Shown: positions 21,042 through 30,120 of the stretch, piece after piece
Numbering within the stretch: the first letter of the stretch is position 1
How the letters are laid out: each line of letters starts with the position of its first letter
NCBI RefSeq assembly: GCF_000442315.1
Contig: NZ_KE557324.1
Span: 95,001-159,000 of the forward strand
DNA: 64,000 nucleotides
Direction: 5' to 3'
From: Rubellimicrobium thermophilum DSM 16684
GTDB lineage: Bacteria > Pseudomonadota > Alphaproteobacteria > Rhodobacterales > Rhodobacteraceae
Made by a program: the position numbers and the translations under genes
The notes under the pieces: model-generated
Database searches by the model: none
Told to the model about the DNA's origin: nothing
Seen by the model: only the letters and a program-made list of their open reading frames with translations

Positions 21042-22044
21042 GTGTAGAGCTCCGGCCGCGCGATCATCTCGACCGGAACGCGCCGGCCCTCGGCCAGCGC
21101 GCGCACGCCCACCTCGGCTGCCGCGGCGGCGGCGTAGCCGTCCCAGGCCGAGGCAGCGGCCTCGGGGAAGGCGCCGGTGGCGGCGAAGCGCAGGAAGGCG
21201 CGCATCTGGCGGCGGTAGGCCTCGGCATAGCGCGGGCGCCAGTCGGCATCGTAGCGCAGGCACGCGGCGCCGCCCGCGTCGGTCCGCGTATGGGAGAGGT
21301 GGTTTGTGGCGATCCCGCCCGCCTCACCCACAAGCTCCGCCCGCACGTCGTAGCCGTAGGCGGCGTTGTTGTTGACCTCGATCGTGACGATCCTGGCCAT
21401 CGGTCGTCTCGAGCACCATCACCACGGGCGCCACCCGGTCGTCGGAGCGTCGCGGTTGCCAGGCCGAGACGGCCGCATATTCTGTCCCGAGCACGTGGCG
21501 CACGATGTCGAATTCGTGCGGGGCCGAATTGGTGATCGCCATCGCGCCGGTGAAATCGGCGGCGGGAGTCTCGACGTTGCGGTGGAGGTTGTGCATCACG
21601 AGCGCCCGGCCGATGCGCCCCGCGGCCAGCGCCGCCCGCATCTCGGCATAGGCCTGGTCGAAGCGGCGCATGAAGCCGACCATCACGAACCGCGTCCCGG
21701 CGGCCTGTTCGGCCGCCATGACCTCGAGGCACCCGGCCGGTGTCTGCGACAGGGGCTTCTCGCAGAGCACGCGCTTGCCCGCGCGGATGCAGGCCAGCGA
21801 CAGCGGCGCATGGGTGGCGTCGGGGGCTGGCGACCACCACCGCATCCACATCCGCCCGGGCGATCACCGCCTCGGGGTCGGAGGCCACGTCGGCTGCGCC
21901 GAGCGCGTCGGCGACGGCGCGTGCGCGGGCGGCGTCGCGGTCGCAGACGACCCGGAGCTGTGCACCCTGCACCTCCTCGGTCAGGATCCGCGCATGCTCG
22001 GCCCCCATGAGGCCAGCCCCGATGAGGGCGATTCCGATGGCCAT
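21038..22044 (-). pseudogene. Gfo/Idh/MocA-family oxidoreductase, two apparent frameshifts
   Basis: About 334 aa when corrected. N-terminal Rossmann domain GIALIGAGLMGAEHARIL, then VDAVVVASPDATHA (first break at the G5 run near 21822-21826), the EKPLSQ catalytic-lysine motif, GFMRRFDQAYAEM, and FTGAMAITNSAPHEFDIVRHVLG. The second break is at about 21400-21406, before RIVTIEVNNN. Removing one base at each site gives one continuous family-length protein. It probably oxidises a cyclitol or inosamine (inositol 2-dehydrogenase or MocA-like) with NAD(P). Confidence 0.85.
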
Positions 22045-22139
22045 GTCACTCTCCGGGTCGGGCGGCGGCCCGGTCGCGGTGCCGCTGCATCAGCGAAGCC
22101 GTCAGTCTCTGCTGACACCGTTCTGCAACCGATGCCCTG

Positions 22140-22937
22140 TCATGTGTCGGCATGGGCCCCCTCGATCGCGGCTTCGATATGGGCCATGATCTCGCCGCCG
22201 GCCATCAGGTCGGTGATCTCCTCTCGCGTCCTCTCGCCCTTGCGGAAGTCGGCGGCGATGGCGCCGCGGATCAGCACCGCGAAATGATCGCCGACAGCCA
22301 TGGCATGCGTCACCTGATGCGTGATGAAGATCACCGCGAGCCCGCGCCGCTTGGCCTCGTTGATGATGCGCAGCACATGGGCCGCCTGCTTGACGCCGAG
22401 CGCGGCTGTCGGTTCGTCGAGGATCAGGACGCGCGCCCCGAAATGGACGGCGCGGGCGATGGCGAGCGATTGCCTCTCGCCCCCCGAAAGGCCGCCGACC
22501 AGGCGGTCGCCGTCGTCGATGCGGGTGATGCCGAAGTCGCGGACGGCCTGGACCGCGATCGTATTGGCGCGTTTGCGGTCGAAGACCCTGAACGGCCCCC
22601 AGCCCTTCGTCGGCTCGACGCCCACGAAGAAGCTCCGGCCGATCGACATCAGCGGGAAGGTGCCTCCGAATTGGTGCACGGTCGCGATGCCGCAGGTCTG
22701 GGCATCCTTCGGGCTGGCAAAGGCCACCGGCCGTCCGTCGAGCAGGATCTCTCCTGCGGAGGGTCTGTGAACGCCGGAGAGGATCTTGATGAGGGTGGAC
22801 TTGCCCGCGCCATTATCGCCAAGAAGGCACAGCACCTCGCCCGCATGGACCTTGAGCGAGATGTCCTGCAGGACGTCGATCGGCCCGAAGGACTTGCTGA
22901 TGTGGCGCAGTTCGATGAGGGGGGCGGCGGCGGTCAT
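22140..22937 (-). CDS. sugar ABC transporter ATP-binding protein (single domain)
   Basis: 265 aa with Walker [11 protein letters not shown]-loop VHQFGGTFP, signature LSGGERQ, Walker [12 protein letters not shown] and the switch His in ITHQ. It has one nucleotide-binding domain, like FrcA and the inositol/rhizopine-type importers, so it should act as a homodimer. The start at 22937 overlaps the permease stop (22946) if the alternative ATG at 22949 is used. It is encoded right after the permease and before the MocA-like gene. Confidence 0.9.
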   Translation of the reverse strand: MTAAAPLIELRHISKSFGPIDVLQDISLKVHAGEVLCLLGDNGAGKSTLIKILSGVHRPSAGEILLDGRPVAFASPKDAQTCGIATVHQFGGTFPLMSIGRSFFVGVEPTKGWGPFRVFDRKRANTIAVQAVRDFGITRIDDGDRLVGGLSGGERQSLAIARAVHFGARVLILDEPTAALGVKQAAHVLRIINEAKRRGLAVIFITHQVTHAMAVGDHFAVLIRGAIAADFRKGERTREEITDLMAGGEIMAHIEAAIEGAHADT

Positions 22938-22945
22938 GGCGGGCC

Positions 22946-24001
22946 TCATGTCCTCTTCGGGCTGTAGTTCAGCGCCATCCGGCGGAAGACGTTGTTCATC
23001 AGGACTGCGGCAAGCAGCATCACCCCGATGATCAGGGAGGACCAGTTGCGGTCGAAATCGGTGAAGTAGATCCCCTGGTTGACGATCGCGAAGGTCAGCG
23101 TGCCGAAGACGATCCCGATCACCGATCCGAAACCGCCGGTCAGCAGCACCCCCCCGACGACGACCGCGATGATGGCGTTGAAGATGTAGCTCATCCCGGC
23201 CGAAACCTGGGCGGAGTTGAACAGGATCGCCTGGCAGAGCCCGACAAAGGCCGCGCTGGTCGCAGACAGGATGTAGAGGAGCACCATCATCCGCCGCGTC
23301 GGGATGCCGGCGTTGCGCGCGCTCTCGCGGTCGCCGCCCATGGCGAAGATCCAGTTTCCCCATGGGGAGAAGTGGACATAGAAGACATAGAGCGCCGTCA
23401 GAAGGATCCACCAGACGATCACCACCTGAAAGGCGCCGCCGATGAACTGGCCGAAGAGGAACTTGGCGACGGGGCCGGACTCCTCGGGCGGCAGCGCGAC
23501 ACTGACCGTCCCGGTGAACAGGACCGACAGGCCCAGCACGACGCCCTGCATGGCAAAGAGGGTTCCCATCGTCACGATCAGTGACGGCACCCCGGTCACA
23601 TTGACGAGGGTTCCGTTGATCCAGCCGACCACCACGCCGAGGGCGAGTGCGGCCGCGATGGCCAGCCAGATCGACTGATCCCCGTGGCCGGCGATGATGG
23701 CGACCGTCATCGATCCGGCCGGGATCATCGCCCCGATCGAGATGTCGAGCTCGCCCGCGATCATCAGCAGCCCCACGGGGATCGCGACGATCCCGAGACT
23801 GGCCGCGACATTGAGCCAGCTCGCGACGCCGGCCGGCTGAAGGAAGCCGGTGCCGCCGAAGACCAGGAAGAAGAGGGTGACGGCCAGAAGGCCGAGAAGG
23901 GCCCCGGCCTCGGGGCGGCGCAGATGGCTTCCGGGCGAGAAGGCGCGGCCGGCAGAGCGGCGGGCGAGTGCGGGAGAGGCGGCGGCGGTCCGGTCGGTCA
24001 T
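22946..24001 (-). CDS. sugar ABC transporter permease (CUT2 type)
   Basis: 351 aa, BPD_transp_2 family, about 9-10 membrane segments. Typical CUT2 blocks: [47 protein letters not shown] and [22 protein letters not shown] cytoplasmic tail of about 35 residues precedes the first helix. It works with the ATPase downstream and the binding protein upstream; the nearest match by type is the rhizopine/inositol/ribose group. Confidence 0.92.
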   Translation of the reverse strand: MTDRTAAASPALARRSAGRAFSPGSHLRRPEAGALLGLLAVTLFFLVFGGTGFLQPAGVASWLNVAASLGIVAIPVGLLMIAGELDISIGAMIPAGSMTVAIIAGHGDQSIWLAIAAALALGVVVGWINGTLVNVTGVPSLIVTMGTLFAMQGVVLGLSVLFTGTVSVALPPEESGPVAKFLFGQFIGGAFQVVIVWWILLTALYVFYVHFSPWGNWIFAMGGDRESARNAGIPTRRMMVLLYILSATSAAFVGLCQAILFNSAQVSAGMSYIFNAIIAVVVGGVLLTGGFGSVIGIVFGTLTFAIVNQGIYFTDFDRNWSSLIIGVMLLAAVLMNNVFRRMALNYSPKRT

Positions 24002-24048
24002 GGGGTCTCCTCTCGGGGCGGGCCGGACGGGCGGGCTGCGATGAGGGG

Positions 24049-24080
24049 GCTGTCCGGCCCCTGGGAGAAGGCCGGACAGC
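24049..24080 (-). terminator. hairpin between sugar-binding-protein and permease genes
   Basis: Perfect 11-bp stem: GCTGTCCGGCC at 24049-24059 and GGCCGGACAGC at 24070-24080, loop 10 nt. It lies 15 bp after the stop of the binding-protein gene and has no U-tract. It fits a partial terminator or mRNA stabiliser that lets the binding protein be made in excess of the membrane parts. Confidence 0.65.
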
Positions 24081-24094
24081 AGCTAGGGCTGCGC

Positions 24095-25054
24095 TCAGCG
24101 CGCGCCCTTGGCGACTCCGGCGAGGGTGGCCTCGATGTTGGAGGAATCAACGATTCCCGGGCCGGTGGCGATGGGGGCCACGGGGAGGTTGTTGCCGAAC
24201 TCGATATAGGCGTTGAGCAGCGAGGTGGCGAGGAAGCCCTGGAGATAGGGCTGCTGGTCGACCGCGAAGCCCTGCTGCCCGGCCTGGATGCGCTGAAGGC
24301 CGGCTTCGTTGAAGTCGAAGGATCCCAGCATCACCTCGCCCGTCTTGCCCGCCTGCTGGATGCCGATGGCGGCGCTGTCGGCATCGCCGGCCGAGATGGT
24401 GATCAGCCCCCGGATCTCCTCATTGCCCAGAAGGGTGGACTTGATGGCCTCGGCCACGGCGGTCGGATCGCCGAAGGAGGTGGCCGGCAGCGGCAGCTGT
24501 TCGGCGGTGCCGCCCTTTTCGGCCAGACCGTCGGCCACGCCCTGGCATCGCGCCTCGAGATTGGCGGCGCCGGGCACCGTGTTGACGCAGATCACGTTCA
24601 TCACGCCCTGGTCGCCGAAATAGCGCCCTGCGGCGAGACCGGCCTGATATTCGTCATTGCCGACATAGTTGATTGCGCCCAGTTCGCGCGCCTTATCGAT
24701 GTTGCCGGCATTCATCAGCATCACGGTGATGCCGGCGTCGATCGCGGCCCGGATGGCATCATCCTCGGCCTCGGGCACCCAGTTGGGAACCACGATCCCG
24801 TCCACGCCCTGGCTGATCGCGGTGCGGACAAGCTGGGCCGCGTCGGGGCCAAGATTGTCATAGGTCTGGAGCTGGAGATAGGTCACCGAACCGCCGTCGC
24901 GTTCGATGGCCATCGCGGCATCCTCCAGACCCTTCTTGATCTTGGCCCAGAAGGGATCGTCGGTCTTGCCGCCGATCACGGCGATGTCGGCGGCGGTGGC
25001 GGCCGTGGCCGCCAGGGCCAGGACCGAAACGGCCAGCAGTCGCGTCACTGTCAT
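24095..25054 (-). CDS. sugar ABC transporter periplasmic binding protein (MocB/IbpA-like)
   Basis: 319 aa with a signal peptide (about 1-21, cut at ATAATA-AD). Peripla_BP_4 fold: [67 protein letters not shown] and [10 protein letters not shown]. It is the third gene of the operon as transcribed and belongs to the ribose/inositol/rhizopine binding protein type. The ligand is inferred from the surrounding enzymes, not from contact residues. Confidence 0.9.
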   Translation of the reverse strand: MTVTRLLAVSVLALAATAATAADIAVIGGKTDDPFWAKIKKGLEDAAMAIERDGGSVTYLQLQTYDNLGPDAAQLVRTAISQGVDGIVVPNWVPEAEDDAIRAAIDAGITVMLMNAGNIDKARELGAINYVGNDEYQAGLAAGRYFGDQGVMNVICVNTVPGAANLEARCQGVADGLAEKGGTAEQLPLPATSFGDPTAVAEAIKSTLLGNEEIRGLITISAGDADSAAIGIQQAGKTGEVMLGSFDFNEAGLQRIQAGQQGFAVDQQPYLQGFLATSLLNAYIEFGNNLPVAPIATGPGIVDSSNIEATLAGVAKGAR

Positions 25055-25168
25055 GATGGAAGATCCTCCCTTGCTTCCTGTCCGGGTGCTGGGGCCGCAG
25101 GGGCCCGGGATCGGCGCCGCCCCTCCTCCCGGGTCGGCGCGTCCTGTCCTGGGGCGGTGCGGGCCGCC

Positions 25169-26197
25169 TCATTCCGCGGGGGTGTCGGCGGGGCTGCGGG
25201 AGCGCTGGCGCGCTTTCTTGCGGCGGAAGCGCTCCTTCATACGTTCGTCGGCTTCCTTCGAACCGTCGTGCCAGGTGCCGAAGAGGATATCGAGGGGCAC
25301 CAGGCCGTCGCCGCCGTAATTCACCTCGAAATACTTGTGGTGCAGGTAGTGGACATAGGCATGGCTATCGAGCAGCCGCTCGCCGGGCATCTCGAACTTT
25401 TCGAAGCCCAGATGGCCGTTGATCGCTCCGAATCCCACCGAATGCAGCGTGAAATAGGCGCAGACGGGATTGGAGGGGATGAGCAGATGGAGCCAGGCCT
25501 CGGCCATGTAGAAGAACCCCTCCACCGGATGCATCGACAGGCTCGACCAGGGGCTCGGATTGATCGAGTTGTGATGCACCGAATGCACCCACCTGTAGAG
25601 GAAGGGGGTGTGGATCAGCCGGTGCAGGAAGAAGAAGTAGATCTCGTGCACGAAGGGCACGGCCAGGGTCACCGCCGACAGCCAGAGCCAGTGCGTGCCC
25701 CAGGGCAGCCAGACCGCCCAGCTATTGGCATAGGCCCACAGCATCACGATTTCGACGACCGTCCAGAGCGGGACCGTGACGAAGATCGTGCGCAGGAAGT
25801 TGTCGAGGTTCTGGCTCTTGAACCAGAACACGTCCGAGGGGGCCTCGGAGGGGAATTTCGGATTGTACTTGAAGCGCCGTCCCTGGACCCGCCGGACATA
25901 GTAGACCAGCTCGAACCCCCCGAAGAAGAGGAGGATGCCGGCCGCATTCAGACCGTAGAGCCACAGCCAGTTGCGCAGCGACAGGGTTTGCAGGCTGGTC
26001 CAGTCGGGGATCAGGACATGCACCCACAGAAGTGCCGTGGCCAGATGGAAGGCATTCCACGGCCAGAGGAATTCCGGAATCCAGGCGATCACCCTGCGCA
26101 GGCTGAAGGGGCGCTGCCAGAGGGGGGCAGGCTGAGCGGGCTGCAGGGGATGGAAATGGCCGCGCTTGTCGCGCGTGCCAAAGCGCAGATCGTCCAT
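25169..26197 (-). CDS. fatty acid hydroxylase/sterol desaturase-family membrane di-iron oxygenase
   Basis: 342 aa. The three histidine boxes that bind the di-iron centre are HRLIH (192-196), HSVHH (205-209) and HYLHH (283-287), with further His in between (SMHPVEG, NGHLG). Several membrane helices precede and surround the boxes (about 48-64, 78-98, 140-190). GGAGG lies before the ATG at 26197, so the longer frame is rejected. It is the first gene of the moc-like operon. With the Rieske ferredoxin gene further down it could form an oxygenase that hydroxylates, or oxidatively O-demethylates, an imported cyclitol ether, by analogy with MocD/MocE. The tail (about 320-342) is basic and disordered. 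Confidence 0.88.
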   Translation of the reverse strand: MDDLRFGTRDKRGHFHPLQPAQPAPLWQRPFSLRRVIAWIPEFLWPWNAFHLATALLWVHVLIPDWTSLQTLSLRNWLWLYGLNAAGILLFFGGFELVYYVRRVQGRRFKYNPKFPSEAPSDVFWFKSQNLDNFLRTIFVTVPLWTVVEIVMLWAYANSWAVWLPWGTHWLWLSAVTLAVPFVHEIYFFFLHRLIHTPFLYRWVHSVHHNSINPSPWSSLSMHPVEGFFYMAEAWLHLLIPSNPVCAYFTLHSVGFGAINGHLGFEKFEMPGERLLDSHAYVHYLHHKYFEVNYGGDGLVPLDILFGTWHDGSKEADERMKERFRRKKARQRSRSPADTPAE

Positions 26198-26371
26198 GAC
26201 GGGCCTCCTCCGCAGATGCGGTTGCCTTCCGGGCACCGGCATCCTTGGCATGGTGCTTGTCCGATGGCACTTAATGCGTCAATAATTGATCAAGATATCC
26301 AGAAGATTTCGTCTCATCCTCTCATGAGGACGTCAGTCTGTGATACGAATTGAAACGTCAATGACACTTTC
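26198..26371. promoter_or_regulatory. divergent control region with LacI-type operator candidates
   Basis: 174-bp gap, AT-richer than its flanks, between the hydroxylase operon and its LacI-type regulator. Two inverted repeats stand out: TCAATAATTGA at 26279-26289 (perfect 5-bp arms) and ATTGAAACGTCAAT at 26349-26362 (perfect 5-bp arms around AACG). The second lies 10 bp before the regulator start, where binding would also shut off the regulator itself. Confidence 0.5.
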
Positions 26372-27400
26372 ATGAAACGACCAACCCTTCCCGATCTGGC
26401 GCGGGCTGCCGGCGTCTCCCTCTCGACGGTCAACCGCGTGCTGCACGATCCCGCCGCCGTGCGCCCGGTCACGCGCGAACGCGTCCTCGCCGCGGCCGAG
26501 GCCATCGGCTTCTATGGCCTCGGCACAATCCGCCACGGTATGCAGGCGGCGCAGCCGCATTACAGGCTCGGCATCCTGCTGTTGCAGAACCGGCGCCGCT
26601 TCTATCGCCGGCTGGGCGAGGCCCTGACCGCCGAGGCCGCCCGCTGGCGCGAGGCGCGGATCGATCTCGATCTGGTCTTCCTCGAGGATCTCACCCCCGA
26701 ACATGTCGCCGAGCGGCTGAGGGAGCTCGCCTGTCGTTGCGAATCCATCGCCCTGGTGTCCGCGCAGCATCCCGTCATTGCCCAGGCCATTGACGACGTC
26801 GGCGCCCGGGACGTGCCGGTGACCGGCCTCATCACACCGCTCACGGCGACGGCCGCGGTCAGCTTTGTCGGCCTGGACAACTGGAAGGTGGGGCGTACCG
26901 CGGCCTGGGCCTTCCACCACATGCTGCCCCGCCCGGGCAAGATCGGGATCCTGCTGGGCAGCCACCGCTACCGCAACCAGGAGCTCAACGAAGCCGGCTT
27001 CCGGTCCTATTTCCGCGAACATGATCCGCGCTTTGTCCTTCTCGATCCGCTCTCCACCTATGAGGAGGCCGCCGTAGCGCGCGAGCATGTCGAAACCCTG
27101 CTGCGTACCCATCCCGATCTGTCCGGACTGTTCCTGTCGGGCGGCGGGATCACGGGGGCGCTTGCGGCGCTGGCGGCCATCCCCCGGCGCGAGGGCTTCG
27201 TCGTCGTCGGCTACGAGCTGTTCGACGACACCCGCGCCGCCCTGCTGGACGGACGGCTGACCATGGTCCTGTCCCATCCGGTCGAGGCGATGGCCCGCGA
27301 AACCCTCGCGACGCTGATCCGGACCCGGCTGGCCGGTCCGGGGGCGGGGGCGCAGTCGGTCACGCTGAACTTCGACATCCATACTGCCGAGAACATCTGA
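26372..27400 (+). CDS. LacI-family transcriptional regulator of the moc-like operon
   Basis: 342 aa. LacI HTH at residues 4-23 (TLPDLARAAGVSLSTVNRVL), hinge helix region to about 55, then a periplasmic-binding-like sugar-sensing domain (Peripla_BP_4 type, GRTAAWAFHHMLPRPGKIGILLG, LSGLFLSGGGITGAL). It is divergent from the hydroxylase/ABC operon across a 174-bp gap with two palindromes, which makes it the likely repressor. The ligand is probably the imported cyclitol or an early intermediate. Confidence 0.9.
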   Translation: MKRPTLPDLARAAGVSLSTVNRVLHDPAAVRPVTRERVLAAAEAIGFYGLGTIRHGMQAAQPHYRLGILLLQNRRRFYRRLGEALTAEAARWREARIDLDLVFLEDLTPEHVAERLRELACRCESIALVSAQHPVIAQAIDDVGARDVPVTGLITPLTATAAVSFVGLDNWKVGRTAAWAFHHMLPRPGKIGILLGSHRYRNQELNEAGFRSYFREHDPRFVLLDPLSTYEEAAVAREHVETLLRTHPDLSGLFLSGGGITGALAALAAIPRREGFVVVGYELFDDTRAALLDGRLTMVLSHPVEAMARETLATLIRTRLAGPGAGAQSVTLNFDIHTAENI

Positions 27401-27403
27401 GAC

Positions 27404-27418
27404 CCCGGGCAGCCGGGC
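27404..27418 (+). terminator. weak hairpin after LacI gene
   Basis: CCCGG (27404-27408) and CCGGG (27413-27417) form a short GC stem just after the stop, followed by CATTTCAT. It is a weak candidate only. The rest of the gap to 27637 (about 220 bp) shows nothing I can name. Confidence 0.3.
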
Positions 27419-27637
27419 ATTTCATCCCGGATCCCGTCCTTCCTGTCGCCCGATCGCCATCCGGACCTGGCTTCCGCCCTGAGCCGAGCCCCGACCTTGC
27501 GAGATCAGCCGTGGAGACCCGTTTCGGCTCTGGCCCCCGCTGACCGTCCTGTGCCATCTGGGGGGGGCGTGCTCTGCCCGCGCTGGCTGTTCCTCGCAGC
27601 GGCGGAGCATCATGATCGCCCTCTATGACGGAGCCGC

Positions 27638-28735
27638 ATGACACCCTCCGACCTCTACCGGCAGCGCCTCGACAGGGGGCGCCTGACCCCCGATCCCGCG
27701 CAGCAGGCCGTGCTGCCGATCCTCGACCGCCTGGCGGCGACCCTTCTCGATCCGCCACGCAAGGGGCTGCTGCGCCGGCCGCAAAGGGTGAAGGGCCTCT
27801 ATCTCTGGGGAAGCGTGGGTACGGGCAAGTCCATGCTCATGGATCTCCTGCTCGAGGCGCTGGGCGTGCGCATCCCCGTCCGGCGCGAGCATTTCCACGC
27901 CTTCATGCAATGGGTGCAGGCGGCGCTGGGTCGGGCGCGCAAGGCGGGACGGCGGACGCCATCCTGCCTGTGGCCGACGAGATCGCGGCCTCGGCTCGCC
28001 TCCTTGCGCTCGACGAGATGCAGGTCACGGACATCGCCGACGCGATGATCCTGGGCCGACTGTTCGAACGGCTCTGGGCACAGGGGGTCACGCTGGTGAC
28101 CACCTCCAACCGCCCCCCCGGCGATCTCTACAAGGACGGGCTGAACCGGCATCTGTTCCTGCCCTTCATCGCCATGATCGAGGCGGAATGCGAGACGGTC
28201 GAACTGTCATCGGGCACCGATCACCGCCGTGGGCGACTGATGGGGGCGCGGCGCTATTTCTGCCCCGTGGACGCAGCCGCGCGCGCGGCGATGGCAGCGG
28301 TCTGGGACGATATCGCCGGCGGAGAGTCCCGCCCGCTTGTGCTGCGCGTCATGGGGCGGGAACTGGACCTGCCCGCCTTCCACAACGGTGCGGCACGCGC
28401 CAGCTTCTATGATCTCTGCGGCCGTCCGCTCGGGCCGGCGGACTATCTCGCGCTTGCCGCCGCGGTGCGGGTGCTGCTCATCGACGAGATCCCGCAACTG
28501 GGCAGCGAGAACTTCAACCAGGCCCGCCGCTTCGTGACGCTGATCGACGCGCTCTACGAAGCGCGGGTGACCCTCTTCGCTTCGGCCGCAGCGCCGCCCG
28601 ACCGGCTCTATGTCGAAGGCGAGGGCGCCTTCGAATTCGCGCGCACCGCCTCGCGCCTGATGGAGATGCAGGCCGCGGACTGGCCCGAAGGTCGTCGCCC
28701 CCGCTCTGGCGGGGCAGGCCCCGCCCATGCCATAA
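27638..28735 (+). pseudogene. zapE: AFG1/ZapE-family ATPase, two apparent frameshifts
   Basis: About 365 aa when corrected. Opens with MTPSDLYRQRLDRGRLTPDPAQQ. Walker A is GSVGTGKSM, and the Walker B-like site is LLALDEMQVTDIADAMIL; then TSNRPPGDLYKDGLNR, the VLLIDEIPQL segment and RLYVEGEGAFEFARTASRL. The frame is lost at about 27945-27956 (a missing base before DAILPVADE). A second slip at the C5 run 28698-28702 removes the natural stop; with one C less the protein ends at TAA 28733-28735. ZapE is a cell-division-linked ATPase that affects Z-ring stability. It stands alone, 27 bp before gabT. Confidence 0.85.
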
Positions 28736-28762
28736 GGCAGCCCGGAACCGGAGGGGAGCCCC

Positions 28763-30037
28763 ATGCAGAACGCCGAAATCGCCGAGCGCCGCAAGACCGC
28801 CATCGCACGGGGCGTCGGCATGCAGACGCAGATCTATGTCGAACGTGCCGAAAATGCCGAGGTCTGGGATGTCGAAGGGCGGCGCTACATCGATTTTGCC
28901 GCCGGCATCGCCGTGATCAACACCGGCCACCGCCACCCCAAGGTGATGGCCGCCGTCGCAGCCCAGCTCGAGCGGTTCACCCATACCTGCCATCAGGTGC
29001 TGCCCTACGAGAGCTACATCGCCCTGGGCGAACGGCTCAATGCCCTGGTGCCGGGCGATTTCGAGAAACGCACCGTCTTTGTCACCACCGGGGCCGAGGC
29101 CGTCGAGAATGCGGTCAAGATCGCCCGCATCGCCACCGGACGCAGCGCCGTCATCGCCTTTGGCGGCGCCTTCCACGGCCGCACCTTCATGGGCATGGCA
29201 CTGACCGGCAAGGTCCAGCCCTACAAGGCCGGCTTCGGCCCCATGATGCCGGATGTCTACCACGTCCCCTTCCCGATCGGCCTGCACGGGACATCGACCG
29301 CCGATGCCCTGACGGGGATCCAGAAGCTCTTCAAGGCCGATCTCGACCCGGCACGCGTGGCCGCGATCATCATCGAGCCGGTGCAGGGCGAGGGGGGCTT
29401 CTACCAGGCCCCCGCCGAGCTGATGCGCGGCCTGCGGACGCTGTGCGACGAACACGGGATCGTCCTCATCGCCGATGAAGTGCAGACCGGCTTTGCCCGC
29501 ACCGGCAAGCTCTTTGCCATGGAGCATTACGACGTGGTGCCCGACCTCACCTGCATGGCCAAGGGCCTGGGCGGCGGGCTCCCCATCGCCGCCGTCACGG
29601 GGCGCGCCTCGATCATGGATGCAGCCCATCCCGGCGGCCTCGGCGGCACCTACGGGGGCAACCCCCTCGGCATCGCCGCCGCCCATGCCGTGCTGGACGT
29701 GATCGAGGAGGAAGGCCTCTGCGACAGGGCCAACGCCCTGGGCAGCCGGCTGCGCCAGCGGCTCGAGGCGATGCGCGAGCGTGTGCCCGAGATCGCCGAA
29801 GTGCGCGGTCCCGGCTTCATGGTCGCCGTGGAGTTCAACCGCCCCGGCGAAGGAGCCCCCCATCCCGACTTTGCCAACCGCGTCAAGGCCGAGGCGCAGG
29901 CGCGCGGCCTGATCCTGCTGACCTGCGGCGTCCATGGGAATGTGATCCGCTTCCTCGCGCCGATCACCATCCCCGATGCGGTCTTTGCCGAGGCGCTCGA
30001 CATCCTCGAGGAGGCGATGCTGGCCGCCCGGAGCTGA
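28763..30037 (+). CDS. gabT: 4-aminobutyrate-2-oxoglutarate aminotransferase
   Basis: 424 aa class III PLP aminotransferase. Motifs: VTTGAEAVENAVKIAR, AFHGRTFMGMALTGK, IIEPVQGEGGFYQAP, IADEVQTGFARTGKLFA (Asp to the PLP ring) and CMAKGLGGGLPIAAVTGR with the Schiff-base Lys. Length and the GTYGGNPLGIAAAHAVLDV block match bacterial GabT (GABA to succinate semialdehyde). No gabD or gab regulator is nearby. GGAGGGGAG precedes the ATG. Confidence 0.93.
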   Translation: MQNAEIAERRKTAIARGVGMQTQIYVERAENAEVWDVEGRRYIDFAAGIAVINTGHRHPKVMAAVAAQLERFTHTCHQVLPYESYIALGERLNALVPGDFEKRTVFVTTGAEAVENAVKIARIATGRSAVIAFGGAFHGRTFMGMALTGKVQPYKAGFGPMMPDVYHVPFPIGLHGTSTADALTGIQKLFKADLDPARVAAIIIEPVQGEGGFYQAPAELMRGLRTLCDEHGIVLIADEVQTGFARTGKLFAMEHYDVVPDLTCMAKGLGGGLPIAAVTGRASIMDAAHPGGLGGTYGGNPLGIAAAHAVLDVIEEEGLCDRANALGSRLRQRLEAMRERVPEIAEVRGPGFMVAVEFNRPGEGAPHPDFANRVKAEAQARGLILLTCGVHGNVIRFLAPITIPDAVFAEALDILEEAMLAARS

Positions 30038-30081
30038 TCCGCCCGCGCCCGGCAGAGCCCGCCGACAGGGGGAAGGGCGGC

Positions 30082-30110
30082 AGGGATCAGGGCGGCGGGG
30101 ATCAGGGCGG
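30082..30110. repeat. short tandem duplication GGGATCAGGGCGGC x2
   Basis: Two nearly identical 14-15-bp units lie head to tail in the gap between the convergent gabT and protease genes. Probably a local slippage product. Confidence 0.6.
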
Positions 30111-30120
30111 CGGGGCGTGG

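Noticed and set aside
23684-26353. Very long plus-strand open frame (889 codons)
   Set aside because: Antisense to the permease, binding-protein and hydroxylase genes, which have clear family motifs. Long antisense frames are expected at this GC content and the product has no recognisable domain.
27625-29478. 617-codon frame joining zapE to the 5' half of gabT
   Set aside because: It arises from indels that removed the zapE stop; gabT is in another frame with its own start and complete motifs.
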